IMG/VR virus record: IMGVR_UViG_3300025168_000489 | Location: 1-28,099 of that record | Length of the DNA stretch: 28,099 bases | Source of the DNA: a virus | Reading direction: 5' to 3' (one strand) | Part shown: in pieces, positions 21,101-28,099 of the stretch | Layout of the letters: each line of letters begins with the position of its first letter | How positions within the stretch are numbered: the first letter of the stretch is position 1 | Notes under the pieces: generated by a model | Database searches by the model: none | What the model saw: the letters and a program-made list of their open reading frames with translations, nothing else | Told to the model about the DNA's origin: nothing | Translations under genes and position numbers: made by a program

Positions 21101-22050
21101 ATAGTATCTCCTTCCATAGCTTTATTAACTAATTCAATATCTGTTGGTGTAGGAGCTTTAAAATCTCTTTGCCAAAATGTTTCAATATCTCCAGATAACT
21201 TTTCAGCATCTTGTTTAATTTCTTTAAATGCTGATTCACCTATCTCAATGTTTCTCATGGTAGCATTATCTAAACCAGCCTGAGGCATAAACCATTTTTC
21301 TAACCAGTTTTGTGCACCTCTTACAGCATTACTATCTGAAAGACCTGTAGCCTTTGAAGCACTCTTAACACCAGCTCCTATAGTAGAACCTACAATATTA
21401 ATACCAGCACCTCCTAAAGGACTTATCACACCTTCAGCTAAACCTTGTAAAGCTATATCACCATAATCATATTCTCCTTGGGCCCTTCTTCCTAATGCCA
21501 TATCTACATTTTGAGAACGTGCTTGTTGTGCACCACCTCCAGCACCAGCAATACCACCTTCTACTGCTAATGAACCAAGTACTGGCTTAGTACCTAAAGC
21601 TTTTATCTTTGCTTTTACTGTTGCTCTAACACCTTGCTTTGCAGCTTCTTTAGCTCCAAGAACAGCAGCACCACCTGTGCCTAATGTAAATGCACCAGCA
21701 ACAACAGATAATAAGTTAGTAGGGTCTGTAATACCAGCAGCAGCATAATCACCTAGTGCTCTCCACATAGGTGCACCACCTTCACTAAAAGCTGAAGGCA
21801 GTTGGTCTACTTTATCTAAAGCTTCTGAGTAAGATTTTTTATTAACATCTGATAACTGTTTTATTTTACTACCCTGTGTAAAGGTAGATGAAATATTAGT
21901 ATCAAAATATCTTCGCTTCTGTAAAAACTTATCTAAGACTTCTTGTCTATTATTAGTTACAGTTTCACCCATAGCTTTTAAAGAATGATAAGCATTACTT
22001 AAAAACTTATCATCTTGTAATAAAGAATTATATGTTACTTTATTATCCAT
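18160..22050 (-). CDS. Large internal virion (ejection) protein, 1296 aa
   Basis: The 1296-residue product is comparable in size and location to T7 gp16 and other podovirus ejection proteins, which leave the capsid with DNA to build the channel through the envelope. The N-terminal 240 residues include long Gly/Ala-rich, mildly hydrophobic stretches (LLSVVAGAFTLGTGGAAVLG, GSLAVEGGIAGAGGGAQQA) that could insert in membranes. The rest is mostly charged helix. I see no lysozyme or transglycosylase motif in it, unlike T7 gp16; the lytic function may sit in the 16540-17694 protein. It overlaps the upstream gene by 8 bases. The ejection role is inferred from size and context. Confidence 0.7.
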   Translation of the reverse strand: MDNKVTYNSLLQDDKFLSNAYHSLKAMGETVTNNRQEVLDKFLQKRRYFDTNISSTFTQGSKIKQLSDVNKKSYSEALDKVDQLPSAFSEGGAPMWRALGDYAAAGITDPTNLLSVVAGAFTLGTGGAAVLGAKEAAKQGVRATVKAKIKALGTKPVLGSLAVEGGIAGAGGGAQQARSQNVDMALGRRAQGEYDYGDIALQGLAEGVISPLGGAGINIVGSTIGAGVKSASKATGLSDSNAVRGAQNWLEKWFMPQAGLDNATMRNIEIGESAFKEIKQDAEKLSGDIETFWQRDFKAPTPTDIELVNKAMEGDTIARRNVRLRSPDLANSLRDFTRLRTKVRKELDDPRLQISEKTKTIYGLKNNYVRDIFEKFTKKGRQDFNLWKKDARNRDTIVEFRNLAVEDEVLGKKLGLRNADGTLKEFVSKQSKEGIYDENKLNKIINTEMQRLYTPSLQSRSKYGALKSKQELPDVIKTIYGLNQNPALRATETIAGIVEPVADLRIAAQLSDSLLNRGLAVRADSAFKAKELLGEDAVPLVTSKASAFEKSLYDETPFQVRGDIYAAPAQEIFIPKELAAKIKVMTDRTGFLSKNEALGPFAQAIAATQGYIKKGKTVYNPFAHVRNALGALATVANSGNWTGIGKLAKVVVTKSKKDKDALFDKLRRLGVQGTNVELNQIANRLSDFADINENNIKGIQGVLARNIVRVGSMGVSSLEKTAGFKKTARKAEQIYTKTDDLGKIASYLSEKAKFQKIFDDMSPEQKQIMRANYERDYGIPIKGTKRVTKLDPDTEEPVIDLSTGKPVKENQPVYVTPDDTKAFDDFLVDEVAISNALNVMPVYSRIPKVLEKMRGIPILGSFTAFPAENLRNKYRVLKMGSQEIKDGFELGMSTKSGRGLIKSGANRLLSQGAVAAAPALAAYVYNTTQGTDKVMDFIRQSLPEWSKNHALQVREYINKDGEKEYAVTDLSYNNPDQYVLDIISPLLVGAANGEDITKNLDEKMLQVIKNTASPFVGESLVLDYAKNILGYVKEENDLRAADFLFKAYKISEPGVVKNIRELAGDVGAYETLDALSKPIGGQGGSYLQSKLDPLYFGEKRKLMRDASSVAGYLSEVGLNFTGPLGIFGLGTKETTVNPIKNVSFAAKTLLSNANRNNNITSSTIKQRLSARDANFSLQNMRKLYQEGIEEQFVAQEGIYQLYNSLLKFKSPVEAKKILMSRQVRQAGGLSKKEINLITKGKFQAPRFDKSFWKTYARENRDLVTQIPRLRNAFDSIYRKYNLKNLSTELPEVNIGD

Positions 22051-24280
22051 TTTGTTTTTTTACTTTAAATTCTTTTTCATTAGGACTTTCATTAAAAATT
22101 GTTTTAAATCTAGCATCATATGCCTTTTGTTGTGAAGGTTTTAAAAGATATCTTATTTTTAAATAATTTTCATAACCTACATTTGGGTTTCTTCCGTCTT
22201 CTGTACTTGCTAAATAATTATCAGCTTGTTCAGTAATAGTTAAACCTGTTTTTAATACGCTATCTCTAGCTGCTGCATTTAATCTTTCTTGTTCTAATCC
22301 AGTAGTATATTCCTGAATATCTATTTGACCTTTATTAAGTAACTGTTGATATTTACCTACTCTTGCTTGAAACTGTTGATTATTACTATCTCTTACAATT
22401 TGTCTTTCTTCTCTATTTAAATCTTTTAAAGTTTTTAAATACTCTTGAGAACCTTCAGTTGCTTTAGCTCCTGCTTTTCCAAACTCAGCAAAGAAACCAC
22501 CACCTTTACCATCACCAGTTAGTAAACCTTTTCCTAAGTCTATTAAGAATTTACTTCTAGCTCCTTTTCTAGCTGTTTCTTTTTCTTCAGTAAGTCTAGC
22601 TTTATCAGCTTCACCTTGTGCTTTAGCTGTAGCCTCTAATCCAGCATACTGTTGAGCAAGATTAGTAAACTGTTTTCTCGATTCAGCAAAAGGATTAAAT
22701 CCTGTTGTATTTTCTGTACCAGCACTAGCATTACCTATAATATCACCATCTATTAATGCTTGATTATTATTAGTAACTGATTGATTATTATTATTAACTG
22801 ATTGATTATTATTATTAGTATTTGTATTTGACTCAAAGTCTTCTTCTATAACATCAGGAGCATTAGACCTTGAAGACATCCTATCTCTTTTTCTTAATGT
22901 AGATTCTAAATCTTTTATTACTCTAGCTGGTTGATTGCTTTGTTGATTCTCTTTGTCCTGTTGTTCTCTTGCTATTCTACCTTGAATACCTTCTCTTACT
23001 GCAGACAGGCCTTCTAAATCTTGTACTCTTTGTTTTTGTTTTTCAGTCGTTCTTAGGGGATTTAAAGCTGTGCCTATTTTTTTAATTGTATCTATAGCTG
23101 GAGATATATCTACGTCACCTCTTATTAATTTTTTTGGGTCTATACCTTGCATAGGTTCACCTGGTATTTTTTTTCTTAAACTATCAAAAAACTGTTTTAA
23201 AGAATCAATAGTAGATGGACCATCTTCTTCATCATATTCTTCTATCTCTTCATTTATATCTGCCATTTGTCCTGGTGTTGTGGGTCTGAGATTATTAAAA
23301 ATTGATTGACCTACCTTTTTTTTTACCATAGGTAAACCAGATAAACCTTCATCAACACTACCACCTTCAGAAAATAGTTTTAAATTCTTAGCAGCATCAT
23401 AAGTACCTAAAGCAGTTGCTCCAGTTCCTAATGCTGTTGCTAAAGGACTTGGTCTATATTGTTGTTGTGTATATTGTACTTGACCTTGATTAATAGGTGT
23501 ACCAGCTACTAATGCTTGGAACTTACCGAGTTGTTGTTCTGGAAATTCTCTTTCAGTTAAAAATCTTTTATATGATTCATCTAATAGAGTTTGTTCTCTT
23601 TGTTGTTGTTCTCTACCCATAGCTTCTAATGCACCTAATTCTCTAGCTTGTGATGTAAACTGTTGAGGTACTAATGAAGATAAACCAGAAGCAGCTTGCC
23701 TCTCTCTTAATTTCTGTGCTTCAAATTGTTTTTGTGCGTTTTGAAAAGCTGCTAAATCTCCTTTAGCTTGTAAGTCAGATAGTAATCTTGCTTGATTATC
23801 TTGTGCTTGTGACTCTAACATAGCAGCTCTAGACCCACCAAAAGAACCAGCATCTACTGCTGCTTTTCTAAGGCCTGGTAATGTTTGTTGTTGAAATTGT
23901 TCTGTTGCTTGTCTCTTAGCAATATCAGTTACTGCTTGTTGATAAGGATTCATAAATGGTTGTAAGTTTTCAGTTGTTGCCTGCTCTGTTTGTCCTCTAA
24001 TTAATCCAGTAGCCTCATCATATATAGGTTTAGATTGTCCCACTAAGTCTCTTAAACCTGCTTGAGCTCTTGTTTGGTCATCAGATATAGCAGCTAAAGT
24101 TTTTCCCTCATAAGGAACAAAACCTTCATCCATTCTTTGTTTATATAATGCTTGACCTTTACCTAATATGTCTTTAAGATAAGGTGCTATTTCTTCTGCT
24201 ATTTTGGGTTCAGATATACTAGCCGGTACAATCTGTGTAGGTTGACTTCTAGTTAGACCTAATAAAGACGAAAGACTCAT
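22043..24280 (-). CDS. Virion protein with helical N-half and Asn-rich linker, 745 aa
   Basis: ATG with GGAGAG upstream on the reverse strand. Residues 1-250 are helical, Gln- and Ala-rich and contain FMNPYQQAVTDIAKRQATEQ and DAGSFGGSRAAMLESQAQDN, a pattern shared by large structural or ejection-type proteins of marine phages. Around 305 lies SEGGSVDEGLSGLPM, a Gly-Gly motif also seen in other proteins of this block. Residues about 485-507 form an Asn/Gln-rich linker coded by a 21-bp repeat. The last 180 residues are charged helix. It is probably an internal virion or tail protein; no enzyme motif was found. Confidence 0.7.
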   Translation of the reverse strand: MSLSSLLGLTRSQPTQIVPASISEPKIAEEIAPYLKDILGKGQALYKQRMDEGFVPYEGKTLAAISDDQTRAQAGLRDLVGQSKPIYDEATGLIRGQTEQATTENLQPFMNPYQQAVTDIAKRQATEQFQQQTLPGLRKAAVDAGSFGGSRAAMLESQAQDNQARLLSDLQAKGDLAAFQNAQKQFEAQKLRERQAASGLSSLVPQQFTSQARELGALEAMGREQQQREQTLLDESYKRFLTEREFPEQQLGKFQALVAGTPINQGQVQYTQQQYRPSPLATALGTGATALGTYDAAKNLKLFSEGGSVDEGLSGLPMVKKKVGQSIFNNLRPTTPGQMADINEEIEEYDEEDGPSTIDSLKQFFDSLRKKIPGEPMQGIDPKKLIRGDVDISPAIDTIKKIGTALNPLRTTEKQKQRVQDLEGLSAVREGIQGRIAREQQDKENQQSNQPARVIKDLESTLRKRDRMSSRSNAPDVIEEDFESNTNTNNNNQSVNNNNQSVTNNNQALIDGDIIGNASAGTENTTGFNPFAESRKQFTNLAQQYAGLEATAKAQGEADKARLTEEKETARKGARSKFLIDLGKGLLTGDGKGGGFFAEFGKAGAKATEGSQEYLKTLKDLNREERQIVRDSNNQQFQARVGKYQQLLNKGQIDIQEYTTGLEQERLNAAARDSVLKTGLTITEQADNYLASTEDGRNPNVGYENYLKIRYLLKPSQQKAYDARFKTIFNESPNEKEFKVKKQNG
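22761..22820 (-). repeat. 21-bp tandem repeat coding for an Asn-rich linker
   Basis: Three near-identical units (22761-22781, 22782-22802 and a partial 22803-22820) of A+T-rich sequence code on the reverse strand for NNNNQSV-type heptapeptides in the 745-residue protein. It is an in-frame, flexible-linker repeat that probably varies in copy number among relatives. Confidence 0.8.
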
Positions 24281-26088
24281 TATACTCTCCTCATTCTATT
24301 TAATGCTTGTAAACCATCTATTTCTTTTTGTTGTTCTCTTTGTCCTGTTGCTGCCATACGTACATCCTTTACAGTCGCATCCATTATTTGTGCACCTGCA
24401 TCAGGATTACCATTACCTAATAAAGACATTGTATTAGCATCTACCACATACTCTTTAGGACTTACTGCTAATGTTGCTACTTGCTGGCCATTATCTCGTT
24501 CTACAATAGGCATATATACATTATCTTGCATACCATCACCTTGACCTCCAACCATGCCTGAGAACTCTTTATATCGAACATCTAGGCCATCCTGAGGCAT
24601 TTTCCCACCATATGCCATACCTATTAATCCACCTGATGCAGCTAACTGAGTATCTCCTGGTCTAATAAATCTAGTTTTAACACCAGAGGTTAATGCACCA
24701 ACTCCTTGTGATGCAGCATAGTTTGGATTATAATTTTTATAAGCTAACTGTATTAACTCTAAAGCTCTATCAGTTGGAACTATTTCTTCTTCTCCAGTTT
24801 CTGGATTAATTCTATAATATTCTGTAGCTACTTTACCATAGTCTGTTTCTACTTGTCGTTGTTGTAAACCCTCTGGAAGGTCTGGTTGTTCTTCTTCTGG
24901 AGCTAATGCTTGTGCAGCTGCTGTTCCTAATGCTAGTTGTCCCATTGTGCCATCAGGTATTAATTTATTTAAATAAGGTACTCTATTTAATTCTCTTCCA
25001 ATTAAAGTTCCTTTATAATCTGGACCAGATAAACTTAATGAATTTTTTATTTTATCTACAGTAGATAAGTCAGCATACCCTGCATCTCCTGCATCTACTG
25101 CATTACTATAAATAGGTTTACCACTATAATCAAAACCGGCTATAGATTGACCTGTATTTACTGTACTTTGAGATGCACTTCCTATACTATCATTACCATA
25201 ACCAAAACCGGCTATTTTAGCATCAGATTTTAAAGGAGTATTTGTATATCTACCTTGTATATTAGCATCTGTATTAACTGCAAGACCACCAGTAGGTCCA
25301 CCAGTTGTACCACCTTTACCAATTACCTCGTTAGGTTGCTCACCTTTTAAACCACTAAGACCTGTTTGGTCTCCAAAACTTTTTCCTACAAATTCTCCAC
25401 TGCCTGCAACTCTATCACCTAATCTAGAAACAAAAGTTCCTGATGGGTCATAACCAGCTCCACCTGTAACACTTTGTCCTAAATCAGAAAATACATTTGT
25501 TGCTGCTGGTGTTGGAGCATTTGGTAATGAAGACAATGGAACATTACCAGTATAATTAGCAGCATCAGGGCCTAAATTAGAAGCATAATTAGATGTTCCA
25601 TCTCCTACAAATTCACTTCCAGCTTGTGAACCTTCTGATAACTTACCTTTAACTGCTTCTGCAGCAGCAGCTTTAGCAGCAGCCTGTGTAACTTTATATG
25701 GATTACCTTCTGCTTTAGGGTCTTTCATTGCAGCTATACTAGCAGCTATTGCAGCAGCTGCAGCAGGATTACCACCTAATAAAGGAGCCAAACTTAAAAT
25801 AATATTACCAACTTTTGATTTAGCTAAAGGCCTAACAATAGCTCTACCTGCTATTTTAGCACCAGGAAGTTTATTAAAAGCTCTAATTGCTTTCTTTAAA
25901 AATCCACCAAATCCTGCTTGTACTACAGGAAGATTAACAAGACCACCAGAAGCTGCATATTGCATATCTCCTTCATCAGCCATACTACCAGCCGTTAAGT
26001 CTGATAATAATGCTAGCCTTTCTAAACCTGTAGGTTCTGGCTCTTGTAAATTATCTCTAAACATCATTAAATCCTGTAGTCCATTCAT
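24280..26088 (-). CDS. Virion-associated protein with marine-phage C-terminal module, 602 aa
   Basis: ATG at 26088 follows AAGGAAA on the reverse strand. AASGGLVNLPVVQAG is at 46-59, followed by an Ala-rich hydrophobic region that could be membrane-active (NIILSLAPLLGGNPAAAAAI). The middle is Gly/Ser/Asn-rich and low in complexity. The C-terminal 120 residues start with AASGGLIGMAYGG and contain SGMVGGQGDGMQDN, SPKEYVVDANTMSLLGNGN and a final charged helix. This end resembles a module found at the C-termini of structural proteins in many marine phages, whose function is unknown. It may be an ejection or head-tail protein. Confidence 0.65.
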   Translation of the reverse strand: MNGLQDLMMFRDNLQEPEPTGLERLALLSDLTAGSMADEGDMQYAASGGLVNLPVVQAGFGGFLKKAIRAFNKLPGAKIAGRAIVRPLAKSKVGNIILSLAPLLGGNPAAAAAIAASIAAMKDPKAEGNPYKVTQAAAKAAAAEAVKGKLSEGSQAGSEFVGDGTSNYASNLGPDAANYTGNVPLSSLPNAPTPAATNVFSDLGQSVTGGAGYDPSGTFVSRLGDRVAGSGEFVGKSFGDQTGLSGLKGEQPNEVIGKGGTTGGPTGGLAVNTDANIQGRYTNTPLKSDAKIAGFGYGNDSIGSASQSTVNTGQSIAGFDYSGKPIYSNAVDAGDAGYADLSTVDKIKNSLSLSGPDYKGTLIGRELNRVPYLNKLIPDGTMGQLALGTAAAQALAPEEEQPDLPEGLQQRQVETDYGKVATEYYRINPETGEEEIVPTDRALELIQLAYKNYNPNYAASQGVGALTSGVKTRFIRPGDTQLAASGGLIGMAYGGKMPQDGLDVRYKEFSGMVGGQGDGMQDNVYMPIVERDNGQQVATLAVSPKEYVVDANTMSLLGNGNPDAGAQIMDATVKDVRMAATGQREQQKEIDGLQALNRMRRV

Positions 26089-26282
26089 TATATTTTCCTT
26101 CTATCCATATAGTTTGATTGTGCTTTTGTTTGGTCTGCATAAAAATTATTGCTTACATCACGTAAGGGTTCTATCTTTTGTTTTTGACTATATATACCCT
26201 GCATTAATCCAGTCTTACCTTGATTAATATTTTGTACATAAGTACTTGTATTTATAAAATTAAAATAATCTGTTTTATTCAT
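26088..26282 (-). CDS. Small hypothetical protein, 64 aa
   Basis: Its ATG shares its first base with the previous stop (TAATG on the reverse strand) and has no ribosome binding site, so it is probably translationally coupled. The product is polar, with MNKTDYFNFINTSTYVQNIN at the start and a basic C-terminus (YMDRRKI). The family is not recognised. Its place between two virion genes suggests a small structural part. Confidence 0.65.
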   Translation of the reverse strand: MNKTDYFNFINTSTYVQNINQGKTGLMQGIYSQKQKIEPLRDVSNNFYADQTKAQSNYMDRRKI

Positions 26283-26563
26283 TAGAAAAAAGCCTTAAAT
26301 GTTGTTGAAGCTGCAGTGCTAACAAAACCTTTATATTTACCAGCACTTGTTGTATACACCACATCACCTTTCTGTGGGTTTGTAATATTACCTGAAGTTA
26401 CTTCTACTCTTATAGTTGTTGATGGTCTATTATCTACTTGTGCATCTCGTGCATCTAATTCATTTAATAATGTAGCACCCCATCTTTGCATTTCATTATA
26501 TAAGTTTCTTATTTCTTCTGTTGGTAAGTTTACGAGATTAGATAACTCAGGATATCTTGCCAT
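26282..26563 (-). CDS. Small tail- or head-associated protein, 93 aa
   Basis: Coupled at both ends by TAATG overlaps. The first half is helical (LSNLVNLPTEEIRNLYNEMQRWGATLLNELDAR, shown here in parts: LPTEEIRNLYNEMQ and LLNELDAR); the second half is beta-rich (TTIRVEVTSGN, KGDVVYTTSAGKYKGFV) and ends in FKAFF. This helix-plus-beta layout is seen in small podovirus tail or stabilisation proteins, but no family is recognised with confidence. Confidence 0.7.
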   Translation of the reverse strand: MARYPELSNLVNLPTEEIRNLYNEMQRWGATLLNELDARDAQVDNRPSTTIRVEVTSGNITNPQKGDVVYTTSAGKYKGFVSTAASTTFKAFF

Positions 26564-28099
26564 TATCTACCACCATCTTTTTGTATTCCCATACGTATTG
26601 TTCCCCATCTCCAATTTGTACCGGTGGAATTACAAGACACCCTGATTCTAGCTTGCCTTCCTCGTGCTCGCATACTTATCTTTTCTGTAGTATTAGATAT
26701 AGTAAAAGGACCTTTCTCAGTTACCTCTTGACTTTCAGGATATCTTTTAGTCTTAACACTAAATTTTATATTACCTGTATTAATATCATAGTCTGGTATA
26801 ATTTTATCCATAAACATTAATTCATTACCATCATCTAAATCAAAATCTGCTGACTCTATAAAAGAAGTTTGTGCTGCATTGTTTGCTGTATATACAGATA
26901 CTGGTTCATTATTATATAAGTTACTACCACCTACAGATGAACCTGTTGTTATTGTATTTCCAAATACTGTTCTATCTGCAAAGGTTGTAAATAATCCTGT
27001 ACCATATACCCAGTAATTTTCTTCTGGTGAATGTACTACATACTTATTACACTCAGATGAATCAGTGCCTGGATATAACCAAATAATTTCTTTAAACTCA
27101 GAGTTAATACCAGCAAACACTTTATCTTTTACATCATAGTTTAAATCATCAAATATAAATCTTCTTACTGTACAAGGTAGAGTTCTTACTTGGCCATCAT
27201 AAGCATAGAAGTTTTCTTCACCCATCCAATAAGACACACCATTATAATCAACACCACCATGTGCAGATATCATACCACAATTACTACCTGCTTGTCTAAA
27301 ACTAAAAGTAAAAGGTGGTCCTGTAAATTGCATTAACCATAATGAATTATCTGTCCATATATTAATTGCATTTCTACTTCTTACTGCACCTACTATTTTT
27401 GTACCATCTGTTAAGACTGTCTCACCTGATGTAGAACTTGTACTTGGTACCCAATTAGTTACATCTTCTTGATTAGACCATCTAACAGTCATAGGGTCAA
27501 ATGTTCCATTAGGGTCTGCAGTTGTATTAAAAGCATTACCACCTAAACATATTAAGTGCCTATCATTTGGTGATATTATAATAGAGTTTACAGTTGTTGG
27601 TGTTGAGTTAGTAGAACCAGATACTTTTACAGCTCTTGCTGGTGTTGCTGAAGCATCAGTATCAAATCTATAAATTGTACCTCCTCTTCTATTTGCAATA
27701 ACATCTTCACCAAAGTTATCTAAACTCCATTGTGTAATCTCACTTACAAAATCACTAGAACCTACAGATGTTGGTTGATTCCATGCTCTTACATTAGAGG
27801 CACAAACACCAGCATTATAAACACCAGCACCAAATCCTAAACCTGCTACAGCTTCTGCTGCACCTGTTTCTAATAAGAAGTGAGCTGTTGCCTGACTTCC
27901 TGATGCTTGAGCAGCACTTGTTGTAGTAGCTACATCTATTGCAAAAGTATTTGCAGTTAAAACACTTACAGAAAAAACTGAATTTCCTAAAGTTACATTA
28001 CCACCTATAGTAGTAGAACTTGTAAAAAATACAAAGTCACCTGTACTTCTACCATGTGCTGTTGCTGATACAGTTATTGTATTAACACTAATAGCACAA
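26563..28099 (-). CDS. Tail hub/tubular-type structural protein, N-terminus beyond the window
   Basis: The reverse-strand frame is open from the window edge (28098) to the stop at 26563-26565, 511 codons; the ATG at 27492 is internal. Upstream of it the same frame continues without a stop and shows family-like segments (WSLDNFGEDVIA, GGTIYRFDT, and HLICLGGN just before VRWSNQED). Downstream are SRNAINIWTDNSLWLMQF, GVSYWMGEENFYAYDG, TVRRFIFDDLN and FKEIIWLYPG. This order of beta-rich segments is typical of podovirus tail proteins related in role to T7 gp12 or P22 gp10. The C-terminus (about 90 residues) is beta-rich and basic. At least 511 residues are visible, the family's usual size or slightly less. 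Confidence 0.8.
   Translation of the reverse strand, partial: CAISVNTITVSATAHGRSTGDFVFFTSSTTIGGNVTLGNSVFSVSVLTANTFAIDVATTTSAAQASGSQATAHFLLETGAAEAVAGLGFGAGVYNAGVCASNVRAWNQPTSVGSSDFVSEITQWSLDNFGEDVIANRRGGTIYRFDTDASATPARAVKVSGSTNSTPTTVNSIIISPNDRHLICLGGNAFNTTADPNGTFDPMTVRWSNQEDVTNWVPSTSSTSGETVLTDGTKIVGAVRSRNAINIWTDNSLWLMQFTGPPFTFSFRQAGSNCGMISAHGGVDYNGVSYWMGEENFYAYDGQVRTLPCTVRRFIFDDLNYDVKDKVFAGINSEFKEIIWLYPGTDSSECNKYVVHSPEENYWVYGTGLFTTFADRTVFGNTITTGSSVGGSNLYNNEPVSVYTANNAAQTSFIESADFDLDDGNELMFMDKIIPDYDINTGNIKFSVKTKRYPESQEVTEKGPFTISNTTEKISMRARGRQARIRVSCNSTGTNWRWGTIRMGIQKDGGR

Noticed and set aside
26316-26820. Forward ORFs at 26316-26645 and 26557-26820
   Set aside because: Both are antisense to virion genes; their Ser/Tyr/Phe-rich composition reflects the other strand.
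1-28099. tRNA genes, integrase or attachment site
   Set aside because: No cloverleaf-like sequence with a TTC-type arm was seen in intergenic gaps, and no integrase or recombinase ORF is present; this cannot be excluded outside the window.

Overview
The window looks like a large part of a marine podovirus-type phage genome, most like phages of SAR11 and related bacteria (pelagiphages). This is inferred from strong A+T bias, tightly overlapping genes, a T7-type replication set (primase-helicase, family A DNA polymerase, nucleases, ssDNA-binding protein), a B12-dependent ribonucleotide reductase, and large podovirus-style virion proteins. No phage RNA polymerase, integrase or tRNA gene is visible. 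The large terminase, portal and capsid genes are not in the window, so the genome continues beyond one or both ends.

Layout of the + strand (1-16122): small early ORFs, many of them membrane peptides (1-1495); the replication core of primase-helicase, zinc-ribbon protein, DNA polymerase and nuclease (1495-5492); ssDNA-binding protein, a RecB/Cas4-like exonuclease and a GIY-YIG homing endonuclease (5537-7598); a nucleotide module of a small helical protein, a DUF3310 protein, class II ribonucleotide reductase and a SufT-like Fe-S protein (7588-10519); then a secreted small protein, a GT8-like glycosyltransferase, a three-part GT/methyltransferase/DUF115 protein and a second methyltransferase (10621-14816); finally a holin, two small membrane proteins and the small terminase (14818-16122).

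Each + strand block is preceded by a recognisable sigma70-type promoter, at 236-264, 1251-1278, 5479-5508, 7582-7610 and 10550-10578. Three have both hexamers perfect and four have an extended -10. This suggests the phage relies on host RNA polymerase.

Layout of the - strand (28099-16069): C-terminal part of a tail protein, two small proteins, three large virion or ejection-type proteins (602, 745 and 1296 aa), two small membrane proteins, a GH24/pesticin-like lysozyme and a membrane protein. This block converges on the + strand operon, and the 3' ends of the small terminase gene and the last - strand gene overlap by 54 bp with no visible terminator. No - strand promoter was found, so its transcript probably starts beyond 28099.

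The most interesting parts are the surface-modification block at 10621-14816; a SufT-like gene combined with an exonuclease that carries a Cas4-style cysteine pattern; a hairpin at 6009-6040 that may split a ribosome binding site; and the promoter-per-module layout. No gap longer than 300 bases lacks a gene.
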